From NCBI RefSeq assembly GCF_003993775.1, contig NZ_RJRZ01000023.1, positions 1 to 54,297 of the forward strand: a stretch of 54,297 bases of DNA, in the 5' to 3' direction. The notes beneath the pieces are model-generated. The model worked only from the letters and a program-made list of their open reading frames with translations, was not told the DNA's origin and did no database searches. Each line of letters opens with the position of its first letter. Positions within the stretch are counted from its first letter, which is position 1. Below are positions 33,595 through 42,574 of this stretch, piece after piece. Position numbers and translations under genes: made by a program. The DNA is from Frigidibacter oleivorans (GTDB lineage: Bacteria > Pseudomonadota > Alphaproteobacteria > Rhodobacterales > Rhodobacteraceae).

Positions 33595-34941
33595 ATGCAG
33601 CTTTCGTTCCAGCAGACCGTCAGTCACCGCCAGTCGATCGTCGTGTCGCAGCAGTTGCGGCAGGCCATTGTCATCCTGCAGATGTGCAACGCCGAACTCG
33701 AGTCCTTCATCGAATCCCAGGTCGAGGAGAACCCCTTCCTCGACCTGCGCCCCGCCCCGCAACCGGGCGCGTCCGCCGCCCCGGCCACGGGGCCCGCCGC
33801 CGCCTCGCGCGGCGAGGAGGACTGGGACCGGATCGCCGCGCTGCCCGGGGCTGCGGCTTCGCTGTGGGGTCACGTCGCGCAGCAGATCGCGGCCCTGGGC
33901 CTGTCGCCGGACGACCTGACGCTCGCCTCGGCCTTTCTCGACGCGCTGGCGCCCTCGGGCTGGATCGACGCGCCGCTGGCCGAGATCGCCGCCGCCGCCG
34001 GCGCAACCGGGGGCGAGGCGCTGGCGATGCTCGACCGGCTGCAGGGGCTGGAGCCGGCCGGCATCTTCGCCCGCGATCTGGCCGAATGCCTGGCCCTGCA
34101 GCTGAAGGCCGCGGGCGAGCTGTCGGCGCCCTTTCCCGCGATGCTGCGCAACCTGCCCCTTGTGGCGGCGGCGGACCTGCGGGCGCTGGCGCGCGCCTGC
34201 GACTGCGGGATCGACGAGTTGCGCCCCGCCCTGCGGCGGCTGCGCGAACTCGACCCGAAACCGGGCGCCGCCTTCGACACGGTGCGCGACCCCGTGCGGC
34301 CCCCGGACCTCGTGATCTCGGACGCCGCGGGGGGCGGCTGGCTGGTGGAACTGAACCGTTCGACCCTGCCCGGCGTGGTCGTCCGGCGCGACGAGGCGCG
34401 CCGCATGGCGCCCGTCCTGGGCAAGACCGGCCACGGCGCCTATCTGTCGGACCGGCTGGCCCATGCGCGATGGCTGGCGCGGGCGGTGGACCATCGCAAC
34501 CGGACGCTGCGGACGATCGGCGAGACGCTGGCCCGCCTGCAGGACGACTTCCTGCGCCTCGGGCCGGATCACCTGCGCCCGATGACGATGAAGGAGGTCG
34601 CGCTTGCCTCGGACGTGCATGAAAGCACGGTCAGCCGTATCGCCGCCGGCATCCTCGTGGCGACGCCGCAGGGCTGCCTGCCGCTGCGCCGGTTCTTCAC
34701 CGCGGCCCTGCCCGCGCGGGATACGGCGCCGGGATCGGCGGGCGCGGTGCGCCACCGCATCGGCCGGCTGATCCGCGACGAGCCCGTCGATGCGCCGCTG
34801 AGCGACGATCAGCTGGTGGGACTGATGCGGGCGGAGGGCGTCGATGTCGCCCGGCGGACGGTCGCCAAATACCGTACCCAGCTGAACCTGCCCGCCTCCA
34901 AGCAGCGCCACCGGCAGGCGGTTCTGGCCGGACGGGCCTGA
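33595..34941 (+). CDS. rpoN: RNA polymerase sigma-54 factor RpoN (flagellar type)
   Basis: This 448-residue sigma factor recognises -24/-12 promoters. Region I begins MQLSFQQTVSHRQSIVVSQQLRQAIVILQMCNAELESFI. The core-binding region includes LQGLEPAGIFARDLAECLALQL and the HTH-type block MTMKEVALASDVHESTVSRI. The C-terminal RpoN box ARRTVAKYR lies at about 419-427. The ATG at 33595 is preferred because AAGG lies 8 nt upstream and region I starts there; an in-frame ATG at 33541 would add 18 residues. Its location inside the flagellar locus suggests a paralogue dedicated to motility, like RpoN2 of R. sphaeroides, rather than a nitrogen-control RpoN. Confidence 0.94.
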   Translation: MQLSFQQTVSHRQSIVVSQQLRQAIVILQMCNAELESFIESQVEENPFLDLRPAPQPGASAAPATGPAAASRGEEDWDRIAALPGAAASLWGHVAQQIAALGLSPDDLTLASAFLDALAPSGWIDAPLAEIAAAAGATGGEALAMLDRLQGLEPAGIFARDLAECLALQLKAAGELSAPFPAMLRNLPLVAAADLRALARACDCGIDELRPALRRLRELDPKPGAAFDTVRDPVRPPDLVISDAAGGGWLVELNRSTLPGVVVRRDEARRMAPVLGKTGHGAYLSDRLAHARWLARAVDHRNRTLRTIGETLARLQDDFLRLGPDHLRPMTMKEVALASDVHESTVSRIAAGILVATPQGCLPLRRFFTAALPARDTAPGSAGAVRHRIGRLIRDEPVDAPLSDDQLVGLMRAEGVDVARRTVAKYRTQLNLPASKQRHRQAVLAGRA

Positions 34942-34963
34942 CCGCCGCACCGGCGGCGGCGTG

Positions 34964-35983
34964 TCAGGCCACTGCCGCGGATTGCGCGGGGCCGGCGGCG
35001 GTGGCGTAGATCGCGTCGATGAGGCCTGCGAGGGTTTCGTAGTCCGCGGCCCGCGGGTCGAACCCCCGATCGCGGGCGAGGTCGCGCGCCCAGGCCCGGA
35101 TCATCGCGATCCCCCAGGGGTCGGGCGGCGCGGCCAGCCGTTCGCTGGCGGTGCCGCGATGCAGCCAGGCCTCGAAATCGTAGAAATCGCCGCCCGGATT
35201 GGTCAGCGACAGCCCGCCTTCGGTGCCGTGGAACTGCATCTCGATCCGCGCGTCGCGGCCGGCGTGCAGCCGCCAGGAACAGGCGATGCGCAGGGTGGCG
35301 CCATCTTCGGTGCGCAGGGTGGCGCCGGCATAGTCCTCGGTCAGCGCCGCATCCGCGTGGCAGGCACCCTCGCGATACAGCTCCGCCGCAACGACCGAGG
35401 TGCGGGGGAAGTCGAGACACCACAGCGCCGAATCGACCAGATGAACCCCGAGGTCCATCAGCGGGCCGCCCCCCGACTGCGCCTTGTCATAGAACCACGG
35501 CTTGTCCGGGCCATAGGCGTTGTGGAACACCAGTTCCGCCGCGAAGACCCGGCCGATGCCGCCGCTGCGGATGGTGTCGCGCATCGCCTGCAAAGCCGCC
35601 GTGCCGCGATAGGACAGGTCGACCCGCAGCAGCCGGTCGGCGTCGCGCGCCGTCTCGACCACGCGGCGCACCTCGGCGGCGCTGCGGCCCAGCGGTTTCT
35701 GGCAGAAGACGGCGCAGCCCGCCTTCAGCGCGGCGATCGCCTGCCCGGCATGCAGCGCCGAGGGCGAGGCGATGACGACCGCGTCGGGACGGGTCTGCAA
35801 CGCCTCCTCCAGCGTCCGCCCCTGCGCGGCACCCGGGGCCAGCCCGGCGGCGGCGGCCAGCGTTTCGGCCGAGGGATCGGCGATGGCCACGGGTTCGACC
35901 AGATCGACAATGCCCTCCATCCGGTGCCGGCCGATCCAGCCGAGCCCGACGAAGGCGACGCGGGGCTTCAGGTCGCCGCTCAT
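34964..35983 (-). CDS. Gfo/Idh/MocA-family sugar oxidoreductase
   Basis: This 339-residue NAD(P)-dependent dehydrogenase has an N-terminal Rossmann fold (FVGLGWIGRHRM) and the catalytic lysine in CQKPLGRS; the usual EKP is QKP here. The second domain has MDLGVHLVD carrying the active-site histidine. Such enzymes oxidise or reduce sugars, inositols or nucleotide sugars. The substrate cannot be assigned. The coding region overlaps the upstream MDR gene by four bases, so the two enzymes are co-translated and probably act on related intermediates. They diverge from the glycan operon at 37260. Confidence 0.88.
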   Translation of the reverse strand: MSGDLKPRVAFVGLGWIGRHRMEGIVDLVEPVAIADPSAETLAAAAGLAPGAAQGRTLEEALQTRPDAVVIASPSALHAGQAIAALKAGCAVFCQKPLGRSAAEVRRVVETARDADRLLRVDLSYRGTAALQAMRDTIRSGGIGRVFAAELVFHNAYGPDKPWFYDKAQSGGGPLMDLGVHLVDSALWCLDFPRTSVVAAELYREGACHADAALTEDYAGATLRTEDGATLRIACSWRLHAGRDARIEMQFHGTEGGLSLTNPGGDFYDFEAWLHRGTASERLAAPPDPWGIAMIRAWARDLARDRGFDPRAADYETLAGLIDAIYATAAGPAQSAAVA

Positions 35984-36975
35984 CCGCAGGCCACCCAGGC
36001 CTTGACCAGACCGTCGGGCTTGTCGCGGGTGGCGTCCAGCGCCCGGTCCAGCGCGTCGAGCGAAAAGCGGTGCGTCAGCAAGGGCGCCGGGTCCAGCCGC
36101 CCGGCCTCGATGGCGCGGATCGCTTCGGCGATGCCGCGCAGGCAGGTCTGCGGGTTGCGTTCATGCGCGTTGATCACGTCGATGCCGCGCCAGTTCCAGT
36201 TCTGCATGTTCACCTGCCGCGGCCCGTCCTGGTGATAGCCGGCGATGACCAGCCGCCCGCCCTCGGCCACAATCTCTCCCGCCAGATCCAGCGGCCACTG
36301 GCGCCCCACCGCCTCGACCACGACATCGCAGAAGCGGTGGGCGGTCAGTTCCGCGACCTCGGCGATGATGCGGTGATGATCGTCCATGCGGACGGTGCGC
36401 GCCGCGCCCATCTGCCGGGCCAGTGCCAGCGAGCTGTCGCGGCGCGAGATGGCGATGACCTCTGCCCCGACATTCGCCGCCAGCCGCGTGACCACCGCCC
36501 CGATGAAGCCGATGCCGATGATCGCCACCCGGTCCCCCGGCCCGATGCCCGAGCGCAGGAAGACGTTCATCGCGCAGCCGAAGGGCTCACCGGGGAAGGG
36601 GCCGGCGATGCTGTCGGGCAGCGGCAGGACCAGCGCCGCATCCACCAGTTCATGCGTGGCATAGCTCGCCTGCCCCAGCCAGACGACGCGCTGCCCGGGC
36701 GCGAGCCCGGTGACGCCCTCGCCCGCCGCGTCGATCCGGCCCCAGCCTTCATGCCCCAGCCCGCCCGGTTCGGTCGGGAACTGCATCCAGTCCGGCCCGG
36801 CCCAGGGTTCGAGGTTCGAGGCGCAGACGCCGCAGCCTTCGACCCGGATCCGCACCTGCCCCGGTCCGGGTTCCGGCAGGGGCAGATCCTCGACCCGGAT
36901 CGCGCCGGGGGCCGTCACGCGCACGGCACGCATCAGCGTCGTGTCGGGGGTGAAATCGCTGGACTGCTGGTTCAT
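35980..36975 (-). CDS. Zinc-type alcohol dehydrogenase-like (MDR) protein
   Basis: This 331-residue medium-chain dehydrogenase has a GroES-like N-terminal half with GCGVCASNLEPW and GLGHEGWGRI (catalytic-zinc-type Cys and His-Glu). It also has the nucleotide-binding motif VAIIGIGFIGAVVTRLAA. I see no four-cysteine structural zinc loop. The C-terminal part reads WNWRGIDVINAHERNPQTC. Enzymes of this subgroup oxidise polyols or sugar alcohols. The ATG at 36975 is used because AAGGGG lies just upstream; an open frame continues to 37113 without homology. It overlaps the Gfo/Idh/MocA gene and faces away from the sugar operon. Confidence 0.87.
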   Translation of the reverse strand: MNQQSSDFTPDTTLMRAVRVTAPGAIRVEDLPLPEPGPGQVRIRVEGCGVCASNLEPWAGPDWMQFPTEPGGLGHEGWGRIDAAGEGVTGLAPGQRVVWLGQASYATHELVDAALVLPLPDSIAGPFPGEPFGCAMNVFLRSGIGPGDRVAIIGIGFIGAVVTRLAANVGAEVIAISRRDSSLALARQMGAARTVRMDDHHRIIAEVAELTAHRFCDVVVEAVGRQWPLDLAGEIVAEGGRLVIAGYHQDGPRQVNMQNWNWRGIDVINAHERNPQTCLRGIAEAIRAIEAGRLDPAPLLTHRFSLDALDRALDATRDKPDGLVKAWVACG

Positions 36976-37259
36976 CGGTTCCCCTTGCTTTGTGGATGGT
37001 CCGGGTCGGGCCGGGTGTCGTCGGGCCGGCCTGTCCGCTGCGGCGCGGCCGGTGACAGAACCGGCAGTTTCCCGCCCTGTTCCAGCCGCTTCGGCCGCGG
37101 GGGAAGAAGTCACTGATGTTATTGAAGAAGATGTCTCTGAAGATGCCGGCTTGCTGAAGGTCGCCGGGCAAGGCCCGGGCCGGGAACGGAATTTCTCGGA
37201 ACATGCGCGGCATCTTCCTGTTGCAACCCCCGATCACGACAACTGGAAGGATGCGGCGC
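36976..37259. promoter_or_regulatory. Divergent intergenic region of the glycan cluster
   Basis: These 284 bp separate the two divergent parts of the sugar cluster and contain an AT-richer core around 37110-37145. I could not identify -24/-12 or sigma-28 elements here, so the cluster is probably not in the flagellar regulon. No hexamers can be assigned safely. Confidence 0.4.
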
Positions 37260-38363
37260 ATGAGCAAGGTGCTGATCACCGGAGGCTGCGGCTTCATCGG
37301 ACGACACGTCGCCGACGAGATGCTGGAGAAGGGTCACGAGGTGCGCCTGTACGACGCGCTGATCGACCAGGTCCATGGCGGCGCGGCGCCGCAGCTGCCC
37401 GACGGGGCGGAACTGGTGCGCGGCGACATGCAGGATGCCGACCGGCTGCGCGCGGCGCTGGATGGCTGCGACGGCGTGATCCATCTGGCGGCCGAGGTCG
37501 GCGTCGGCCAGTCGATGTACGAGATCGCGCGCTATGTCGGGGCGAACGACCTTGGCACCGCGGTGCTGCTGGAGGCGCTGCTGGCCCATCCGGTGCGGCG
37601 GATCGTGGTCGCCTCGTCGATGAGCGTCTATGGCGAGGGCTATTATGCCCTGCCGGACGGTGCCCTGCTGGAAGGCGTGCGCCGCCGCCCGGCCGAGGTG
37701 CGGTCCGGCAACTGGAACCCGGTCGCCCCGGATGGCACGCCGCTGCGGCCCGCGCCCACCGACGAGCGCAAGCGGCCGGACCTCGCCTCGATCTATGCGC
37801 TGACCAAATATGCGCAGGAACGGGCGGTGATGATCTTCGGCGAGGCCTATGACGTCGAGGCGGTCGCGCTGCGGCTGTTCAACGTCTTCGGCGCGGGACA
37901 GGCGCTGTCGAACCCCTATACCGGGGTGCTGGCCAACTTCGCCTCGCGGCTGGCCTCGGGCGAGCGGCCGACGATCTTCGAGGACGGGCAGCAGCGCCGC
38001 GACTTCGTGCATGTGCGCGACGTGGCCCGCGCCTTCCGGCTGGCCTACGAGACGCCCGATGCGGCGGGCGAGCTGTTCAACATCGGGTCCGGGAATGCCT
38101 ATACCGTGACGCAGGTGGCCGAGTTGCTGGCGGCGGCGATGGGGTCGGACCTGTCGCCCGAGATCACCGGCAAGTACCGCGCCGGCGACATCCGCAACTG
38201 CTTTGCCGATATCGGCAAGGCGCGCAGCCTGCTGGGTTTCGAGCCGCGCGAGCGGCTGGAAGACTCGCTCGGCGAATTCGTCGACTGGGTGCGCGGCGAG
38301 GTCGTGATCGACCGCGGTGCCGAGATGCGGCGGCATCTGGAACAGCGGAGGCTCGTTTCATGA
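37260..38363 (+). CDS. NAD-dependent nucleotide-sugar epimerase/dehydratase
   Basis: This 367-residue extended short-chain dehydrogenase has the NAD motif TGGCGFIGRHV, IHLAAEVGVGQSMYEI, the catalytic triad context SSMSVYG and YALTKYAQE (YxxxK), and the C-terminal RDFVHVRDVARAF with NIGSGNAYTVTQVAELL. It resembles UDP-glucose 4-epimerases and dTDP-glucose 4,6-dehydratases. An insertion of about 35 residues, including EGVRRRPAEVRSGNWNP, precedes the YxxxK motif. The start is ATG 37260 with GGAAGG upstream. It opens the operon and overlaps the following fusion gene by four bases. Confidence 0.9.
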   Translation: MSKVLITGGCGFIGRHVADEMLEKGHEVRLYDALIDQVHGGAAPQLPDGAELVRGDMQDADRLRAALDGCDGVIHLAAEVGVGQSMYEIARYVGANDLGTAVLLEALLAHPVRRIVVASSMSVYGEGYYALPDGALLEGVRRRPAEVRSGNWNPVAPDGTPLRPAPTDERKRPDLASIYALTKYAQERAVMIFGEAYDVEAVALRLFNVFGAGQALSNPYTGVLANFASRLASGERPTIFEDGQQRRDFVHVRDVARAFRLAYETPDAAGELFNIGSGNAYTVTQVAELLAAAMGSDLSPEITGKYRAGDIRNCFADIGKARSLLGFEPRERLEDSLGEFVDWVRGEVVIDRGAEMRRHLEQRRLVS

Positions 38364-40357
38364 AGGGCTACGGCTTTGCCGAATGGTTCCGCCCGGACGA
38401 ACATGAGCGGGTGGACGAGGTGCTGCCGGGTCTTCTGGCCTCGGGCGCGTCGCATCTGCGCACGCATCTGAGCTGGGCCGAGTACCTGGCGCCGGGGGGC
38501 GAGGCCTGGTTCGACTGGCTGATCCCCCGTCTGGGCAGCCAGATCGACCTGTTGCCCTGCATCCATTACACGCCGCCCTCGCTGTCGCGGAACGGGCGGA
38601 CGACCGGCGCGCCGCATGTGCTGAAGGACTATGCCGATTTCATCGACCATGTGCTGACCCGCTATGGCCGGCATTTCAGCCATGTCGAGCTGTGGAACGA
38701 GCCGAACAACCTGCTGGACTGGGACTGGCGGGCGGATCACGACTATCGGCAGTTCTGCGAGATGGTGGGCGGCGCCGCCTATTGGGTGCGCCAGCGCGGC
38801 TGGCAGGCGGTGCTGGGCGGACCCTGCCCCTTCGACCCGCTGTGGCTGGACCTGATGGGCCGGCGCGGGGTGCTGGAGCAGTGCGCGGCGGTGGGCTTTC
38901 ACGGCTTTCCCGGGACATGGGACAGCGAGGAAGGCACCTGGGGCGGCTGGGACATGCATCTGGGCGAGATGCGCGCGATCCTCGACCGCCACAACCCGCA
39001 GGCGGAGGTCTGGATCACCGAGACCGGCTATTCCACCTGGCGCGGCGACCAGATGGAGCAGGCCCGCCGCTTTGCCCGCGCGATGGAGGCGCCGGCGGAC
39101 CGGCTGTACTGGTATGCCTGGCGCGACCTGCCGGCCGATGTGGCGGTGCAGGAGGGGCTGTGGTTCGACCCGCGCCACTATCACATGGGCGCGGTCGATG
39201 GCGAGGGCGCGCCCAAGCTGCTGGCCCGGCTGCTGACCGCGGGCGGCCTGCCCCGGGTGCGCGAGGTGACGCGGCTTGCCGCACCGTCGCTGGGCCGGGC
39301 GACGCGGCCCGTGGTCATCACCGGGGGCAGCGGCTTCATCGGGTCGAACCTCGCCGACAGCTTCCTTGCCGAGGGCCGCGACGTGATCGTGGTCGACAAC
39401 CTGTCGCGCCCCGGCGTGGACCAGAACCTGCGCTGGCTGATCGAACGGCATGGCGACCGCGTCTTTCCGATGCCCGCCGACCTGCGCGACGAGGCTGCGC
39501 TGCGCGATGCCGTCCGCGATGCCGAGGCGGTGATCCATCTGGCGGCGCAGACGGCGGTGACGACCAGCCTGACCGCGCCCATCGACGATTTCGAGGTCAA
39601 TGCCCGCGGCACGATGAACCTGCTGGAGGCGGTGCGCGCCACCGGCCGGCGGGTGCCGGTGCTGTTCGCTTCGACCAACAAGGTCTATGGCGCGCTGGAC
39701 GATCTGGCGATGATCGAGACCGAGGACCGCTATGTCCCGGCCGACGCCCGGATCCGCCAGAACGGCATCGGCGAGGACCGGCCGCTGGATTTCTGCACGC
39801 CCTACGGCTGTTCCAAGGGCGTGGCCGACCAGTATGTGCTCGACTACGCCAAGAGCTTCGGCCTGCCGACGGCGGTGCTGCGGATGTCCTGCATCTATGG
39901 GCCACGCCAGTTCGGCACCGAGGATCAGGGCTGGGTCGCGCATTTCCTGATCCGCGCGCTGATGGGCGAGCCGATCTCGATCTACGGCAACGGCAAGCAG
40001 GTGCGCGACATCCTGCATGTGTCGGATGCGGTGGCGGCCTATCGCGCGGTGCTGGGCCGCATCGACGGGCTGGCGGGGCGCGCCTTCAACCTGGGCGGCG
40101 GACCGCAGAACTGCGTCAGCCTGAAGGCGGTGCTGCACGAGATCGAGCGGGTGGTGAACCATCCGGTGCCGCTGAGCCATGGCGACTGGCGGCAGGGCGA
40201 CCAATATTACTTCGTCGCCGACACCGCGCGGCTGACCGCCGAAACCGGCTGGCAGGCACAGGTCGGCTGGCGCGAGGGCGTGGCCGATCTGGCCCGCTGG
40301 CTGCGCGAGAACCGCAGCTTCCCCGACCTGCGCGCGCCGATGAGGGCGCGGGCATGA
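38360..40357 (+). CDS. Glycoside hydrolase (clan A-like) fused to CDP-paratose 2-epimerase-like domain
   Basis: This 665-residue protein joins two enzymes. Residues 1-about 300 look like a TIM-barrel glycoside hydrolase of clan A: Glu114 in HVELWNEPNN is a candidate acid/base, and Glu221 in VWITETGYST a candidate nucleophile. Aromatic residues (WYAW) line the last strands. Residues about 316-665 form an extended SDR with TGGSGFIGSN (321-330), FASTNKVYG (the CDP-paratose 2-epimerase-type signature) and YGCSK with Tyr482 and Lys486. No signal peptide is present, so both domains are cytoplasmic. The junction has no stop or frame change, so the fusion appears real. It overlaps both neighbours by 4 bp. 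The substrate is unknown. Confidence 0.88.
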   Translation: MKGYGFAEWFRPDEHERVDEVLPGLLASGASHLRTHLSWAEYLAPGGEAWFDWLIPRLGSQIDLLPCIHYTPPSLSRNGRTTGAPHVLKDYADFIDHVLTRYGRHFSHVELWNEPNNLLDWDWRADHDYRQFCEMVGGAAYWVRQRGWQAVLGGPCPFDPLWLDLMGRRGVLEQCAAVGFHGFPGTWDSEEGTWGGWDMHLGEMRAILDRHNPQAEVWITETGYSTWRGDQMEQARRFARAMEAPADRLYWYAWRDLPADVAVQEGLWFDPRHYHMGAVDGEGAPKLLARLLTAGGLPRVREVTRLAAPSLGRATRPVVITGGSGFIGSNLADSFLAEGRDVIVVDNLSRPGVDQNLRWLIERHGDRVFPMPADLRDEAALRDAVRDAEAVIHLAAQTAVTTSLTAPIDDFEVNARGTMNLLEAVRATGRRVPVLFASTNKVYGALDDLAMIETEDRYVPADARIRQNGIGEDRPLDFCTPYGCSKGVADQYVLDYAKSFGLPTAVLRMSCIYGPRQFGTEDQGWVAHFLIRALMGEPISIYGNGKQVRDILHVSDAVAAYRAVLGRIDGLAGRAFNLGGGPQNCVSLKAVLHEIERVVNHPVPLSHGDWRQGDQYYFVADTARLTAETGWQAQVGWREGVADLARWLRENRSFPDLRAPMRARA

Positions 40358-41430
40358 GCCTGCGGATCCTGATGACGCTCGACGCGGCGGGCGGGGTCTG
40401 GCGCTATGCGATGGACCTTGCCCGGGCGCTGCGGGCGGATGTGGTGTTCCTGGGCTTCGGACCCCCGCCCTCGCCCGACCAGCGGACCGAGGCGGCGGCT
40501 ATCGGCGCGCTCGACTGGACGGACCTGCCGCTGGACTGGATGGTGGGCGATCCCGCCGTGCTGTCGCCGGTGCCGGCGGCGGTGGCCGAGGCGGCGGCGC
40601 GGCATGGCGCGGACCTGATCCACCTTAACCTGCCGACGCAGGCGGCGGGGCTGGTCACCGACCTGCCGGTGCTGGCGGTGCATCATTCCTGCGTGGCGAC
40701 CTGGTTCCGCGCCGTCCGGGGCACGGACCTGCCGCCGGACTGGGCCTGGCAGCGCGCGATGAACGCGGCGGGGCTGGACCGGGCCGATGCGGTGGTGGCG
40801 CCGTCGCGCGCCCATGCGGCGCTGATGGCGCAGGTCTACGGGCCGCTGCCGGTGGCGGTGGTGCCGAATGCCACGCCCGCGCCGGAACGCGGCTGGTCCG
40901 GGGGCGCGGGCATCGTCGCCGCCGGTCGCTGGTGGGACGAGGGCAAGGACGGCGCAACGCTGGACCGCGCGGCGGCCGGAACGCACTGGCCGGTGAAGAT
41001 GATCGGGCCGCTGACGGCGCCGGACGGGCAGGCCTTCCGCGCGACCCATGCCCGAACCGCCGGCACCCTGCCCCATGCCGCGACCCTGCGGACGCTGCGC
41101 GATGCGGGGCTGTTCGTGTCGCCCTCGCGCTATGAACCCTTCGGGCTGGCGGTGGCCGAGGCGGCGCGGCTTGGCCTGCCGCTGCTGCTGGCCGACATCC
41201 CGACCTTCCGCGAGCTGTGGGACGAGGCGGCGCTGTTCTTCCCGCCTGGCGACGCAGAGGCGCTGACCGATGCCGCGAACCGGATCGCCGCCGATCCCGG
41301 GCTGCAGCGGCGGCTCGGCGAGGCCGCCCGCGACCGCGCCCGGCGCTTCCTGCCCGAGGCACAGGCCCGGGCGATGATCGACCTCTATGCCCGGCTGATC
41401 CAGCCGCAACCCCAGGCTGCCGCGAGCTGA
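40354..41430 (+). CDS. GT4-family glycosyltransferase
   Basis: This 358-residue protein has the two-Rossmann GT-B layout. The N-terminal domain begins MTLDAAGGVWRYAMDLARAL, as in retaining glycosyltransferases of family GT4. The C-terminal donor-binding site has SRYEPFGLAVAEAARLGLPLL, carrying the E-x7-E motif. It lacks a signal peptide or transmembrane helices. It overlaps the fusion gene by four bases, and the next glycosyltransferase begins one base after its stop. The donor and acceptor sugars are not predictable. Confidence 0.88.
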   Translation: MSLRILMTLDAAGGVWRYAMDLARALRADVVFLGFGPPPSPDQRTEAAAIGALDWTDLPLDWMVGDPAVLSPVPAAVAEAAARHGADLIHLNLPTQAAGLVTDLPVLAVHHSCVATWFRAVRGTDLPPDWAWQRAMNAAGLDRADAVVAPSRAHAALMAQVYGPLPVAVVPNATPAPERGWSGGAGIVAAGRWWDEGKDGATLDRAAAGTHWPVKMIGPLTAPDGQAFRATHARTAGTLPHAATLRTLRDAGLFVSPSRYEPFGLAVAEAARLGLPLLLADIPTFRELWDEAALFFPPGDAEALTDAANRIAADPGLQRRLGEAARDRARRFLPEAQARAMIDLYARLIQPQPQAAAS

Positions 41431-41431
41431 C

Positions 41432-42574
41432 ATGCGCTTTCTCTTCTACACCCATTCGCTGATCTCGGACTGGAACCACGGCAACGCGCATTTCCTGCGC
41501 GGCGTGATGCGGGAATTGCTGGCGCTCGGCCATCGGGCCACGGCGCTGGAACCCGAAGACAGCTGGAGCCGCCGGAACCTGCTGGCCGATCAGGGGCCGC
41601 AGGCGGTGGCCGCCTTTCACCGCGATTTCCCGATGCTGGAGTCGCAGGTCTATGGCGAGGGCTTCGACCATGCCGCCGCGCTGGACGGGGCGGATGTGGT
41701 GATCGTCCATGAATGGACGGACCCGGCGCTGGTGGCGCGGATCGGCGCGCTGCGGCAGGCGGGGGGGCGTTTCACGCTGCTGTTCCACGATACCCACCAC
41801 CGCGCCGTCAGCCGCGAAGGCGAGATCGCGGGGCTGGACCTGTCCGGCTATGACGGCATCCTCGCCTTCGGCGAGACGCTGCGCGACCGCTATCTGAAGG
41901 CGGGCTGGGGGCGGCAGGTCTTCACCTGGCACGAGGCGGCGGATACCGCGCTGTTCCGCCCGATCGAGGCCGAGGCCGAGGGCGACCTGATCTGGATCGG
42001 CAACTGGGGCGATGACGAACGCAGCGCGGAGCTGGCCGAATTCCTGATGGAGCCTGCCCGCGACCTGGGGCTGCGGACGACGGTGCGGGGGGTGCGCTAT
42101 CCGGACGAGGCGCTGGAACGTCTGCGGGCGGCGGGCATCCGCCATGAGGGCTGGATCCCCAATGCCGAGGTTCCGGCCGCCTTCGCCCGCCACCGGGTGA
42201 CGGTGCATGTGCCGCGCCGGCCCTACGTGCGCGAATTGCCGGGCATCCCGACGATCCGACCCTTCGAGGCGCTGGCCTGCGGCATCCCGCTCGTCTCGGC
42301 CCCGTGGTCGGACAGCGAGGACCTGTTCCGCCCCGGCGATTTCCGCTGGGCCGGGGATGGCGATGCCATGCGGCGGCACCTGCACGAGCTGACGCACGAT
42401 CCGGCGGCCCGGGCCGAACAGGCGGCGCGGGGGCTGCAGACGATCCGCGCCCGCCACAGCTGCGCGCACCGGGTGCAGGAACTGCTGTCGATTCTCGACC
42501 GGCTCGGCGGCAGGCGCGGCGCGGCGCCCGGACGGGCAGCCCCGGAACCGAACCCGGAAAGGAACATGGCATGA
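41432..42574 (+). CDS. CgeB-like glycosyltransferase, copy 1
   Basis: This 380-residue GT-B-type glycosyltransferase resembles the CgeB (Glyco_trans_1_2) group. The N-terminus reads FLFYTHSLISDWNHGNAHFLRG, and the donor-site region RPFEALACGIPLVSAPWSDSEDLFRPG is typical. It has a characteristic IWIGNWGDDERSAEL segment. The Pro/Arg-rich C-terminal 25 residues have no obvious role. The next two genes encode related proteins of similar length, so the three probably arose by tandem duplication and extend a glycan in sequence. It overlaps the following gene by 4 bp. Confidence 0.85.
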   Translation: MRFLFYTHSLISDWNHGNAHFLRGVMRELLALGHRATALEPEDSWSRRNLLADQGPQAVAAFHRDFPMLESQVYGEGFDHAAALDGADVVIVHEWTDPALVARIGALRQAGGRFTLLFHDTHHRAVSREGEIAGLDLSGYDGILAFGETLRDRYLKAGWGRQVFTWHEAADTALFRPIEAEAEGDLIWIGNWGDDERSAELAEFLMEPARDLGLRTTVRGVRYPDEALERLRAAGIRHEGWIPNAEVPAAFARHRVTVHVPRRPYVRELPGIPTIRPFEALACGIPLVSAPWSDSEDLFRPGDFRWAGDGDAMRRHLHELTHDPAARAEQAARGLQTIRARHSCAHRVQELLSILDRLGGRRGAAPGRAAPEPNPERNMA

